This document shows, piece after piece, positions 32,530 to 41,800 of a DNA stretch of 64,000 bases (position 1 is its first letter; the number at the start of each line of letters is the position of its first letter). This DNA is from an uncultured Lachnospiraceae bacterium. Its GTDB lineage: Bacteria; Bacillota; Clostridia; Lachnospirales; Lachnospiraceae. The stretch covers positions 19,994 to 83,993 of the forward strand of contig CAJUPT010000009.1 in the NCBI GenBank assembly GCA_910588405.1, in the 5' to 3' direction. Position numbers and translations under genes: made by a program. The notes beneath the pieces were generated by a model that was given only the letters and a program-made list of their open reading frames with translations, was not told the origin of the DNA and ran no database searches.

Positions 32530-32579
32530 CGTCTCTGTCCTCTCTTGTATATTTATGGGTAACTACTGATACTCTTGCG

Positions 32580-33230
32580 TTAAAATAATAAAATTTCTTT
32601 TTCAAACGCGGCAAACCATACCTGTTCCTCCGACGAAAGGGAGGCCCTTGCGCCGGTAGCCTGAGTCAGCAGCTTTGTTACCCGGTCCACATCCCTTTCC
32701 GGAACCAGGATCAGCGTCTCCACATTCTCCGCATATTGGGTGTCAAGGGTCAGAATGCCCTCCTGGGCAATCTGGTACCGCACCTTACCGATCATATTGT
32801 AATCACAGCCAATCCGCATCCGGCGCCCCAGCTTTTTCTCAATCAGCCTGCTACTGCCAAGCCCTTCCTGAACCGCTTTGGAATAGGCCCTGACCAGCCC
32901 TCCGGTCCCCAGAAGCGTTCCGCCAAAATACCTAGTCACCACCACACAGATATTATACAGCTTTTCCCCTAACAGCACATCCAGCATCGGCCTTCCGGCC
33001 GTCCCCTGGGGCTCACCGTCGTCGCCGCACCGCATCACCCCATTGTCTGGGCCAGTGATAAAGGCCCAGCAGTTATGGGTAGCGTTCCAGTATTTTTTTC
33101 TCATAGACTCTATAAAAGAAAGCGCCTCCTCCTCCGATTCGGCCAGCGCCGTCGTGGCGATAAAACGGGATTTCTTCTCCACCAGCTCTCCTTCTCCCGG
33201 AAGGTATAAAGTCCTATAGCTCTCCGTCAT
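32580..33230 (-). CDS. YigZ/IMPACT family protein
   Basis: 216 residues from the ATG at 33230. UPF0029 N-terminal domain: KKSRFIATTALAESEEEA, AFITGPDNGVMRCGDDGEPQGTAG and VVVTRYFGGTLLGTGGLVRAY. The C-terminal DUF1949 part is present to the end. Relatives are linked to translation control in eukaryotes (IMPACT); the bacterial role is unclear. It starts 17 bases past the stop of the DUF6514 gene and is probably cotranscribed with it. Confidence 0.9.
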   Translation of the reverse strand: MTESYRTLYLPGEGELVEKKSRFIATTALAESEEEALSFIESMRKKYWNATHNCWAFITGPDNGVMRCGDDGEPQGTAGRPMLDVLLGEKLYNICVVVTRYFGGTLLGTGGLVRAYSKAVQEGLGSSRLIEKKLGRRMRIGCDYNMIGKVRYQIAQEGILTLDTQYAENVETLILVPERDVDRVTKLLTQATGARASLSSEEQVWFAAFEKEILLF

Positions 33231-33247
33231 TCGTATGTTCCCTTTCG

Positions 33248-33538
33248 TCAACCCGTCAGGTCGTCTATGATCTCCATCATGCAGACCGGCGTCACCGCCC
33301 CGTCTATCAGCTTCCCCGCTAACTGTTCCACCATCTGCCGGGATGCTGACAATGCTGGTGTCTGCTCTGTCTCCTCCTGCTCTCCCTGCACTTTTTTCTC
33401 GATCCGTATTCCATACAGAGCATCGTAAGCCGTCCGCCCTGTCTTTTTTGTCAGATAGTAATTTAGATGGACACCTAATCCTCTGTCACTGGTAAACCTG
33501 CGTTCACCCATCAGAAAGCTCTGCTCATATTCCATCAT
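33248..33538 (-). CDS. DUF6514 family protein
   Basis: A 96-residue soluble protein common in Lachnospiraceae next to yigZ-type genes. The phrase YDALYGIRIEKK and the C-terminal helix LAGKLIDGAVTPVCMMEIIDDL match what I know as DUF6514. Function unknown. A double ATG starts the gene at 33538/33535. It is the first gene of the pair with yigZ. Confidence 0.7.
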   Translation of the reverse strand: MMEYEQSFLMGERRFTSDRGLGVHLNYYLTKKTGRTAYDALYGIRIEKKVQGEQEETEQTPALSASRQMVEQLAGKLIDGAVTPVCMMEIIDDLTG

Positions 33539-33664
33539 ACTATCATCTTTTCCGTTCGCCGCAAGAATCTCACGGTTTCCGGTTCCCTTTCTGTTTTATT
33601 ACTATACTATATCGCCATTCACAATTCAACCTCTTTATCGTGTACAATCCCCATAGAGTCCCCA

Positions 33665-33781
33665 TAGCGGTGCTGAAATTCAGCGTATGCCCGGACAAGT
33701 ATCCAGAGGAAATCCTGGCTGCGAGCAGACAGGATTTTCTCTGCCGATTATGGTACTTGGCCGGGCAGTAGCGGTGCTGAA
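33665..33781 (-). repeat. Intergenic hairpin repeat, copy C (inverted)
   Basis: TAGCGGTGCTGAA is directly repeated at 33665-33677 and 33769-33781; it is the reverse complement of the TTCAG-N2-CCGCTA flank of copy A. Between them is a hairpin with outer arms 33690-33701 and 33754-33765 (one mismatch) and inner arms 33705-33717 and 33730-33742 (one G-T pair). The stem sequence differs almost completely from copies A and B; the architecture is the same. Confidence 0.75.
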
Positions 33782-33784
33782 TGA

Positions 33785-33828
33785 TGAAAAGAGAACACGG
33801 CGGCGATTCCGCTGTATTCTCCTTTCGA
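33785..33828 (-). terminator. Terminator of the SSB-like gene
   Basis: A GGAGAATACAGCGG-type arm pairs with CCGCCGTGTTCTC allowing two wobble or mismatched pairs. On the minus strand it is followed by TTTTCATC, 30 bases beyond the SSB-like stop. Confidence 0.7.
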
Positions 33829-33858
33829 AGCCAAATGTGTTCTTATATGGAAGTAACT

Positions 33859-34536
33859 TTATTGCTCCACGCACTCAAGCTTGCTCACGGACACCTCATA
33901 GGCAACCCTTCTCTCACTCTCCTCCTCCCCAATCCGCTTCGTATACTCTCTGCTCTGAACCCGTCCCCAGATCCGAATACGGCCGCCCACCTCAAAACCG
34001 GTGGCATACCGGGCGTTCCGTCCCCAGGCAATACAGGGTATGTAATCTGATTTCCCATAAGGCCGGTTCACCGCCACCAAAAGATCCGCAATTTCTCTGC
34101 CCAATGGCGTCTTACGATAAACCGGAGCCTTGCACACAAAGCCATCCAGAAAAATCTGATTGGTCTTGGTATAGTCGGTAAATTCTTCTATAAATTCCAC
34201 CTCCCTGACAAATACGGAGAGAATCAGACGGTTTTTCGTACCTTCATGGCGATTATAGGAACGGAACTGACCGTTTACCTGTATGGTCTGTCCCCTGTAA
34301 TCCCCCGACACATCGATCAGCCGTTCTGAGATCAGTAAAGGGATCACATCCACCTGATCGCTTAAACGCTTCACTGACAATTCCGTCAGGTAAAACCCTT
34401 CCCCAAATACTTCATGGCTGAACTCAAAGGTTCCCACGATTTCGCCGATTACGCATACCTTGTTGTTTTCTATTACTTTCTCTGACACTGGTATTTTCCT
34501 CCTCGCCCATTGTGTATTCTGTTTACTCATTAACAT
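33859..34536 (-). CDS. Single-stranded DNA-binding (OB-fold) protein, double-length
   Basis: 225 residues. The C-terminal half (IFLDGFVCKAPVYRKTPLGREIADLLVAVNRP, IPCIAWGRNARYATGFEVGGRIRIWGRVQ) is a recognisable SSB-type OB fold. The N-terminal half (VCVIGEIVGTFEFSHEVFGE) looks like a second OB strand set. The acidic C-terminal tip of canonical SSB is missing, so it is probably not the replication SSB. It is a stand-alone gene with a terminator at 33785-33828. GGAG lies 7 bases before the ATG. Its role in DNA metabolism is inferred. Confidence 0.8.
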   Translation of the reverse strand: MLMSKQNTQWARRKIPVSEKVIENNKVCVIGEIVGTFEFSHEVFGEGFYLTELSVKRLSDQVDVIPLLISERLIDVSGDYRGQTIQVNGQFRSYNRHEGTKNRLILSVFVREVEFIEEFTDYTKTNQIFLDGFVCKAPVYRKTPLGREIADLLVAVNRPYGKSDYIPCIAWGRNARYATGFEVGGRIRIWGRVQSREYTKRIGEEESERRVAYEVSVSKLECVEQ

Positions 34537-34596
34537 ATTTATGCTCCAAACTCTTGATTTAGAACAATTTTCTTTTCAATTTCAAAAATAATGGCA

Positions 34597-34625
34597 TTTA
34601 CATTTTTCTTTTACTGTACTAGAAT
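34597..34625 (+). promoter_or_regulatory. SigA-type promoter of the glycosylation operon
   Basis: TTTACA (34597-34602), 17 bases, TAGAAT (34620-34625), 34 bases before the glycosyltransferase start. Confidence 0.75.
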
Positions 34626-34659
34626 AGGAAGTGATTGCAAAAAAGAAAAGAGGAAACTT

Positions 34660-35595
34660 ATGACATCGGTAGATATTATCGTCCCCTGCTATAACGAAGA
34701 AGAAGGACTGGCTCTATTCTACCAGGAAACGCAAAAGATCCTGGATGGAATGACGGGCTATGCCTTTACCTATATTTTAGTAGATGACGGCAGTTCTGAC
34801 AAGACCTTGACGGTCATGAAACAGCTGGCTGCCGCCGACTCCCATGTGAAATACCTGTCCTTCTCCCGGAATTTCGGGAAGGAAGCCGCCATGTATGCGG
34901 GACTGTCCGCCTCCCGAAGCGACCTGGTTATTATTATGGACGCAGACCTGCAGCATCCTCCAGCCATGATCCCGGAGATGATGAAGGGCATTGAAGAAGG
35001 CTACGACTGCTGTGCCGCCAGCAGAAGCTCCCGGAAAGGCGAAGCGCCCATCCGCAGCTTTTTCTCCCGGATGTTCTACCATCTGAGCAATCGCATGACC
35101 AATGTAAAGATGGCTTACGGCGCCGTGGACTTCCGTATTATGACCCGGCAGATGGTAGATGCCATCTTAAAGCTGTCTGAGGTGGAGCGGTTTTCCAAAG
35201 GCATTTTTGCCTGGGTCGGATTTAAAACCAAATGGTATCCTTACGAGAACGTTGAGCGCACCGTCGGCACCAGCAAGTGGAGCTTCTGGGGTCTGTTCCG
35301 CTATGCTTTAGACGGAATCACCTCCTTTTCCATCGTTCCGCTGCGGCTGGTTTCCCTGATGGGCGTCGTCATCTCTCTGGGCGCCTTCATCTACATCCTG
35401 ATTACCCTGACCCAGACGCTGCTGTTCGGTATTGATGTCCCCGGCTACGTGACCACACTGTGCGCCGTTTTGTTTTTAGGAGGGATTATCGAGCTCTCTC
35501 TGGGAATTGTCGGTGAATATATTGCTCACATGTACATGGAGGCCAAAAACCGCCCGATCTATATTTTAAAACAGTCAAACCTGAACGATAACTGA
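34660..35595 (+). CDS. Glycosyltransferase family 2, CsbB/GtrB-like
   Basis: 311 residues from the ATG at 34660 (AGAGGA upstream; the longer frame from 34591 covers the promoter). GT-A domain: VDIIVPCYNEEEGLALF, VDDGSSDKT, RNFGKEAAMYAGL and IMDADLQHPP with the DxD metal site. Two C-terminal membrane helices. This class charges undecaprenyl phosphate with a sugar on the cytoplasmic face. With the GtrA flippase and YfhO genes that follow it makes the three-component extracytoplasmic glycosylation set known from Bacillus (CsbB-GtcA-YfhO) for lipoteichoic acid. Confidence 0.9.
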   Translation: MTSVDIIVPCYNEEEGLALFYQETQKILDGMTGYAFTYILVDDGSSDKTLTVMKQLAAADSHVKYLSFSRNFGKEAAMYAGLSASRSDLVIIMDADLQHPPAMIPEMMKGIEEGYDCCAASRSSRKGEAPIRSFFSRMFYHLSNRMTNVKMAYGAVDFRIMTRQMVDAILKLSEVERFSKGIFAWVGFKTKWYPYENVERTVGTSKWSFWGLFRYALDGITSFSIVPLRLVSLMGVVISLGAFIYILITLTQTLLFGIDVPGYVTTLCAVLFLGGIIELSLGIVGEYIAHMYMEAKNRPIYILKQSNLNDN

Positions 35596-35687
35596 CCGCG
35601 CGTTTTAACTCCAAACAGGATATTATGACAGAACAAAATATACTTTGCCATATACTATGTAAATAAAAACATTACAAGAGGTGTAAC

Positions 35688-36098
35688 ATGCTAGAATCAC
35701 TGATGAAAAAACTGTTAAACCGGGAAACCATTACCTATCTGATTGCTGGCGTTCTGACCACGATCCTGAACATTGTCGTGTTCAAGGGCTGTAACCTGAT
35801 CGGCATTCAGTATCTGATTTCCAACGTCATCGCCTGGGTGGTGGCCGTGATCTTTGCCTTTGTGGTGAACAAGCTGTACGTGTTCCAGTCAAAAAGCTGG
35901 GAGAGCGCCATCGTCCGAAAGGAATTCGTAGCTTTTATCTCCTGCCGGCTTTTATCCCTGGCCTTCGACATGGCCTTTATGCTGATCACCGTAAGCTACT
36001 TCCACATGAACGAGGATCTGGCAAAAATTCTGTCCAACTTCTTTGTGGTAGTGATGAATTATGTGGCCAGCAAGCTGTTTATTTTTAAAGATAAATGA
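35688..36098 (+). CDS. GtrA-like flippase
   Basis: 136 residues with four membrane helices: ITYLIAGVLTTILNIVVF, YLISNVIAWVVAVIFAFVVNKLYVF, LLSLAFDMAFMLITV and ILSNFFVVVMNYVASKLFIF. This is the GtrA family, proposed to flip undecaprenyl-phosphate sugars across the membrane. AAGAGG precedes the ATG. It is 92 bases downstream of the glycosyltransferase and 67 upstream of the YfhO gene, on the same strand. Confidence 0.92.
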   Translation: MLESLMKKLLNRETITYLIAGVLTTILNIVVFKGCNLIGIQYLISNVIAWVVAVIFAFVVNKLYVFQSKSWESAIVRKEFVAFISCRLLSLAFDMAFMLITVSYFHMNEDLAKILSNFFVVVMNYVASKLFIFKDK

Positions 36099-36165
36099 TA
36101 TGAAAAATTTCTCTTTTCAAAAAATATGAAATATAATAGAAAGGAATGAATCATCAGCAGCAATT

Positions 36166-38724
36166 ATGAAAAAACATTTTTTCAACCGTCAGCGAATACA
36201 GGAAAATATGCCCCTGATCCTGGCCTTTGTCCTGCCTGTCCTGGTGCTGATCATGGTATTTGCCGGCAATGCCATTTTCCCCTTCGGGGATAACAGCTTC
36301 CTGCGGGTAGACCTGTATCATCAATACGCGCCGTTCCTCTCTGCCATGAAGCAGAAGCTTGCGGATGGCGGCAGCTTTTCCTATACCTGGAATGTGGGCC
36401 TCGGCACAAATTTTCTGTCCCTGTACGGATATTATCTGGCCAGTCCCTTTAACTGGCTGATCCTTTTGTGTCCGCTGAACTACGTCATCGAATTTCTCTC
36501 TTATATGGTAGTATTCAAAACTGGCCTGACCGGCCTGTTTTTTGCATTATACCTGAGCCGCAAATCTGGCAAAAAGGATTACTTTACCACCTTTTTCGCC
36601 ATATTTTTCGCATTGTCCGGCTATTTTGCCGCTTACAACTGGAACATTATGTGGACCGACTGCATTATGGTGACGCCTCTGATCCTTCTGGGACTGGAGC
36701 TTCTGGTAAAGGAACACCGCTGCTGGCTGTACTGCCTCAGCCTGGGGCTGTGCATTTTAAGCAACTACTATATCGCCATCATGGTATGCATGTTCTGCGT
36801 CCTGTATTTTATCGTGCTGGTAGTTTCTCTCCCCGCTTCCCGGATTGAATATTTCAATGAGGAGGACGGAGAGACCACAGCCCATTTTGTCCGGCCGTCC
36901 TATCTGCGCATCTTCGTGGATTTCTGCCTCTACTCTCTGCTGGCCGGCGGGCTGGCCGCCTGTCTGGTAATCCCTGAGGTGATGGCCTTAAGTCTGACGG
37001 CCTCCGGCGATTTCAGCTTTCCGAAGGAATGGAAATCCTACTTCTCCATCTTTGATATGCTGGCCCGCCATATGGCTCTGGTAGACACCGAGATCGGACT
37101 GGATCACTGGCCTAATATTTACTGCGGAACAGCGGCAATGGTCGCTTTTCCCGTGTATCTGATCAACAACCGGATTCCATGGAAAGAGAAAGCTGCAAAA
37201 ATGGCGTTGATCCTCTTTTTGCTGTTTTCCTTTTCCACCAACATCCCCAACTATATCTGGCATGGCTTTCACTACCCCAACAGCCTGCCCTGCCGCCAGT
37301 CCTTCCTGTATATCGCCCTGCTGCTCTCCATGTGCTATGAGGGCGTACGGGAGCTTAAGGAGGACTGCAAGCCGGCATGGCTCACCGGCTCCTTCGCCGG
37401 AGCGGCTGTTTTTATCCTGCTGGCCCAGAAGCTGATTGACAGTGAAGAAATACCCTTTTATGTTTTCTACATTGCCCTGCTTCTGTGCGGTCTGTATATG
37501 ATAATCGTCTGGCTGTATCAGGACCGCAGAATTACGGGACTTTCCGCCGTGGTCTTTATGCTCTGTCTGGCCGTGGTGGAGACGACGGCCAATACGGCCT
37601 GTACCAGCATCACTACCACCACCCGCAGCACTTATCTGAAACACACCCGGGAATTCCGGCAGCTGGTAAACCATGCCCGGACGCAGGACCCCGGCTTTTA
37701 CCGGTTCGAAAAAGCCGAGCGGCGCTCCAAAAACGACGGCGCCTGGGTAGGATACCCGTCCGCCTCCATTTTTTCCTCAACGGCCAATGCGGCTTTGACA
37801 GATTTTTATGAGGCGCTGGGACTGGAAGGTTCCATGAACGCCTATGCGGTCACAGGCATGACGCCTTTTATCCGTTCCCTCTTTGACATCAGATATATGC
37901 TCTCCTCCGAACCGTTAGAAGAACAGGAGGGCCTGCTGCTCTACAAAGAGGAAAACGGCGCTTTCCTGTATCAAAACCAATACCCGCTTCCCATAGGCTT
38001 TATGGTGCCCGCGGATATGAACGAACAATGGGAACCGGCAAATACGAACCCTGTAGTGGCCCAGAATTCCTTTTCCATTCACAGTGCGGGGACAGGCAAT
38101 CTGCTGGACCCGATCGCCGATGTCAACACCAACGGCAGCGCCTGCGAGATTCACCCGGAGGAAGCCGGGCATATCTTCGTACGGATAGACAACAGCCAGG
38201 TGGAGGATGTGGACGGCATTATGGGAGAACGTACGGAAAACTGGAGTCATGTAGATCGTGGCTTTCTGCTGGATCTGGGCTGGTGCGGTCCGGAGGAAAC
38301 CATCCGGCTGACTACCGAGCAGGATACCTCTCTGATGGCATCCGCTTACATCTTCCGATATGACAATCTGAATGCCATGACCCAGATTTTAGGCCAGCAG
38401 CCTTTACAGGTTACTTCTTATTCCGACACCATGTTAAACGGCGTCATCGATGCCCAGGAGGACGGTCTTTTATTTATCTCCATCCCCTATGACAACGGCT
38501 GGATTCTGACAGTGGACGGTGAAGAACAGGAAATCCGGATATTCGCCAACGCGCTGATCAGCGTTCCCCTTACGGCAGGCCGCCACGAAATTCATCTGGA
38601 ATATCACGCGCCCGGACGGAATCTGGGACTTTTGCTGTCGTCCTCAACCGTTATTATTATCTGCCTGATTCTCCTTGGCGAACGGCTGATTCGTCCCAAT
38701 AAAAAGCGGACGGAAACCCAATAA
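36166..38724 (+). CDS. YfhO family extracytoplasmic glycosyltransferase
   Basis: 852 residues. About twelve membrane helices in the first 500 residues with the YfhO phrases FPFGDNSFLRVDLYHQYAPF and YTWNVGLGTNFLSLYGYYLASP. A large extracytoplasmic beta-rich region follows and a last helix (LLLSSSTVIIICLILLGERL) ends the protein. GT-C fold members transfer the sugar from the lipid carrier to a polymer outside the cell. It is the third gene of the glycosylation operon. The terminator at 38820-38862 closes the unit. Confidence 0.92.
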   Translation: MKKHFFNRQRIQENMPLILAFVLPVLVLIMVFAGNAIFPFGDNSFLRVDLYHQYAPFLSAMKQKLADGGSFSYTWNVGLGTNFLSLYGYYLASPFNWLILLCPLNYVIEFLSYMVVFKTGLTGLFFALYLSRKSGKKDYFTTFFAIFFALSGYFAAYNWNIMWTDCIMVTPLILLGLELLVKEHRCWLYCLSLGLCILSNYYIAIMVCMFCVLYFIVLVVSLPASRIEYFNEEDGETTAHFVRPSYLRIFVDFCLYSLLAGGLAACLVIPEVMALSLTASGDFSFPKEWKSYFSIFDMLARHMALVDTEIGLDHWPNIYCGTAAMVAFPVYLINNRIPWKEKAAKMALILFLLFSFSTNIPNYIWHGFHYPNSLPCRQSFLYIALLLSMCYEGVRELKEDCKPAWLTGSFAGAAVFILLAQKLIDSEEIPFYVFYIALLLCGLYMIIVWLYQDRRITGLSAVVFMLCLAVVETTANTACTSITTTTRSTYLKHTREFRQLVNHARTQDPGFYRFEKAERRSKNDGAWVGYPSASIFSSTANAALTDFYEALGLEGSMNAYAVTGMTPFIRSLFDIRYMLSSEPLEEQEGLLLYKEENGAFLYQNQYPLPIGFMVPADMNEQWEPANTNPVVAQNSFSIHSAGTGNLLDPIADVNTNGSACEIHPEEAGHIFVRIDNSQVEDVDGIMGERTENWSHVDRGFLLDLGWCGPEETIRLTTEQDTSLMASAYIFRYDNLNAMTQILGQQPLQVTSYSDTMLNGVIDAQEDGLLFISIPYDNGWILTVDGEEQEIRIFANALISVPLTAGRHEIHLEYHAPGRNLGLLLSSSTVIIICLILLGERLIRPNKKRTETQ

Positions 38725-38819
38725 TCGCATCATCATACGGACATCGGATGTGACAAAACAGATTGCTGTGTAAATACGCCTTCAGTCCGGTACATTTTAC
38801 AGGATACTCTTAGATATAA

Positions 38820-38862
38820 AATTCTGGTTATCCCGGAATCCTTCTCCGGAATAACCGGAATT
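38820..38862. terminator. Bidirectional terminator between yfhO-type and TPR-DUF2971 genes
   Basis: AATTCTGGTTAT (38820-38831) pairs with ATAACCGGAATT (38851-38862) with extension through CCGGA. A TTTTATTT run follows on the plus strand; on the minus strand the stem is followed by TTTTATAT. It serves both converging genes. Confidence 0.8.
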
Positions 38863-38864
38863 TT

Positions 38865-41800
38865 TTATTTATAATGCCGTCCTGATCGGGTAATCCGTTC
38901 TACCTTTTTTGTTTTTGTCAGCCAGGAAACAATTTCATTTACCTGAGGCTCATCAATTTTAGGGCCAAGCTTTACCTCCCGGATACGAATATCCCTGTCT
39001 ACCTCCACATAAAGCCTGGGCACATCAAACCCCTCCATCTGAATCTCTGGCTCATAAGAACAATACTGCATACGCACTTCATCCTCATACTGATATTCCG
39101 CGCTCTTAATCAAAAAGCGCACTTCATTCAGACAATCGGAAACAAAGCTCCGTATCATCTTGGTTTCTTCCTGCCCTTCATTGTTTTTCTGTTCCCTGTC
39201 AAGGGTTTTCCATTCTAAACCCAGCGCTCCTTTTGCTCTCATCCTGCATTCCAGGTCATCCAAAATATCCCAGATTCCCTCCATAATCTCCAGGATTATT
39301 CCTATTTTATCATTTTCCACGTCAGTGGACTCCCAAATTGATTCTTTATTCTTTTTCCACTCTCTCCATTTCTTTTCATCCAGATACTGTATTTTATACA
39401 GAGGATATTCCTGGCCGGAATATGTAGAAACATCTGTCAGCGTATCTTTTGTCTTGCGAATATCAAAAAACTCATCAGCAAAAACTACCGCGCAGCCTTT
39501 GGCATTATCTCCGTAAGGTATCCACATATGGATTGCATTCTTATTTTGGGAGAAACTGGATACATAGACATTTTCATTGACCGGGTTCAGCAGATCTTTA
39601 TCCTGTCCATATTCATCCAAATGGGGAAAATACCAGGCCAGCCTTTTTTTCGTTTCATTATCCGCCTCTTTTTCCATTTCTTTTTTTACCTTTTCATCCT
39701 GTTTCGTCTCATTTTTCTTTTGCAGCCACTTTTCCTGTTTAAGCCTTTTTTTCCTTGCCTGCCTCATCATATCGATAAAACATTCTCCCTCAAAGGAATC
39801 ATTCATATAAACAGTATTCCAGAGGCGCAGCCTGCCGGTCTGCTCCAAATCTATCGGCAGCAATTTTTTCAATGTATTTATTTTCGTATAGTGGACCGGC
39901 AGGGAAAAATCTTCGTCCGATTTCTTTACGTCAGGCTGAAATCTGCATATTTCCTTAATTCGGGTCGTCTGCTCATACAGACGGTATAACGCTGTCAGAA
40001 GCTCTCCCCGTTTTACGGCCTCCAGTCCCCGAAATGTGTCATTTTCCAACAGATGCCGGAACAGCCCATACCCTTCTTCATCCTGCCCCAAACGGATTCT
40101 GGCCAGGGAGCGGTACATGGTCTTCAGTTTTTCTTCGGCATAAACTTTTTTACGGTAATCCTCCTCCAGTAAGAGAACAAAAGACGCAAGCTTTGCACAA
40201 GCTTTAATGGAATAAGTACCGGAAGAATATTTCAATTTATTCTCCACCCGGCGGATCAGCTTCTCCCTTTTTTCACCTTCCATTTCAGCTCTGTTCTCTA
40301 TCAGCAAAGGCACTGCTGCCGATACCCATCCTGAATGGGCGAGTATATCGTCGGTCTGGCTGGTTTCGGCTAAATCAAAATGGTTTAATGACTCTTCTAA
40401 ATATTTTGGATCATTTTGGCTAAGCAATTTATAGTAATATCCATAATGCCGGTACGCAACTGCATTCTTTGGTTCCTTTTCCAGCACTTCATCCAGGTTT
40501 CTCCGCGCTTCCTCCAACAAAGTTTCCCTGTTCTCCCCCGAATCCGGGACAACCGTCTGAGCCTGTCCGCACCCATCCGCCATATGCAGACAGCACTCTG
40601 CAAGATTATTTTTTATTTTCATCTCGTTTGACTGACCGAGCCTGTCCGGCATATCCCTGTACTTCTTTAGAATCTCAAAATAACACTTTTTGGCGCCTTT
40701 ATAATCCCCAAGGTTCATCAGACACCACCCCAGATCAATCTCTGCCAGCAAATCCCCCTGGGGAAGCTTCTGCAGGCAAATTTCCTTCTCCGTCTCCGAC
40801 AGTTCATTATTCTCTCTCTCCGGCCTTTTATCATCCTTCCGGCTGTCATCTTTTTTACATTCTTTTATAATCTTCTCAAAATATTTTTTCGCCTCATAAA
40901 AATTTCTCAGATAAAGCAAAGTTCCTGCCACATTGTAATATGCTTTCAAGCCCAATGAGCCTTTTGCCATATGGGGATATTGCTTATACAGGGCATGAAG
41001 CACTTCCCGCGCATTCTCTGTCTTTCTGAATTTAGCCAGATAAATCCCTTGCAACAGGCGTACCTCCTGATCAGCAGGATTCTTTTTCAGTCGTGTACCA
41101 ATCTCTTTTTCTATCTTTCGAAGAGTCTCCGCACTCGAACTTTCATCGTACATATCGCATTTTATTTTCTGCAAAATGGCAAAACGATTCCCTTTACCCT
41201 TTAAAACAGCAAATATCTCAGTATAGGACATATCTACATATATCGGGTCCCCAGCTGCATTTTTGGACTCCGGAACATTTAGATACCGGCGCACCTTTGC
41301 ATATGCTTTGTCTTTTTCCATTCCCGCATCTTCTAAATCACTGACCAATTTCTCTAATAAAGACTTTTCAATTCTCTGTTTTCTTAAGCATATGCCCAGA
41401 TTATTGGCGGCGTCAACATTATCACGCTGAATACGTAATACCGCCGCACAGATCTCCTGAGCGATCCCATAATCCCTGCTTTTCTGATAGGCAATGCTCA
41501 ACTGGACCAATGCATGAAGCAGATACTTTTCATACAGCGCGCTGTCACCTCTCAATTTTTTACGGATCTCGGGTTTTTGATGTCCCCTCAGATATTGATC
41601 CAGACTGGGAATTTGAATATACGGGCTTTCCTGCATACCGAGAAGCATCCCCACCACATCCAGAAAACATTCTTTTGCCGCTTGCAGACGGTACAGATAC
41701 CGTTCCATCCAGCCTATATTAACCGTCGCTTCCAGCCATATACGGGTTTCCTGAGGCGAAAATATTTCTTTTTTCTCAATTTTTTCCTGTACGGCCTCAA

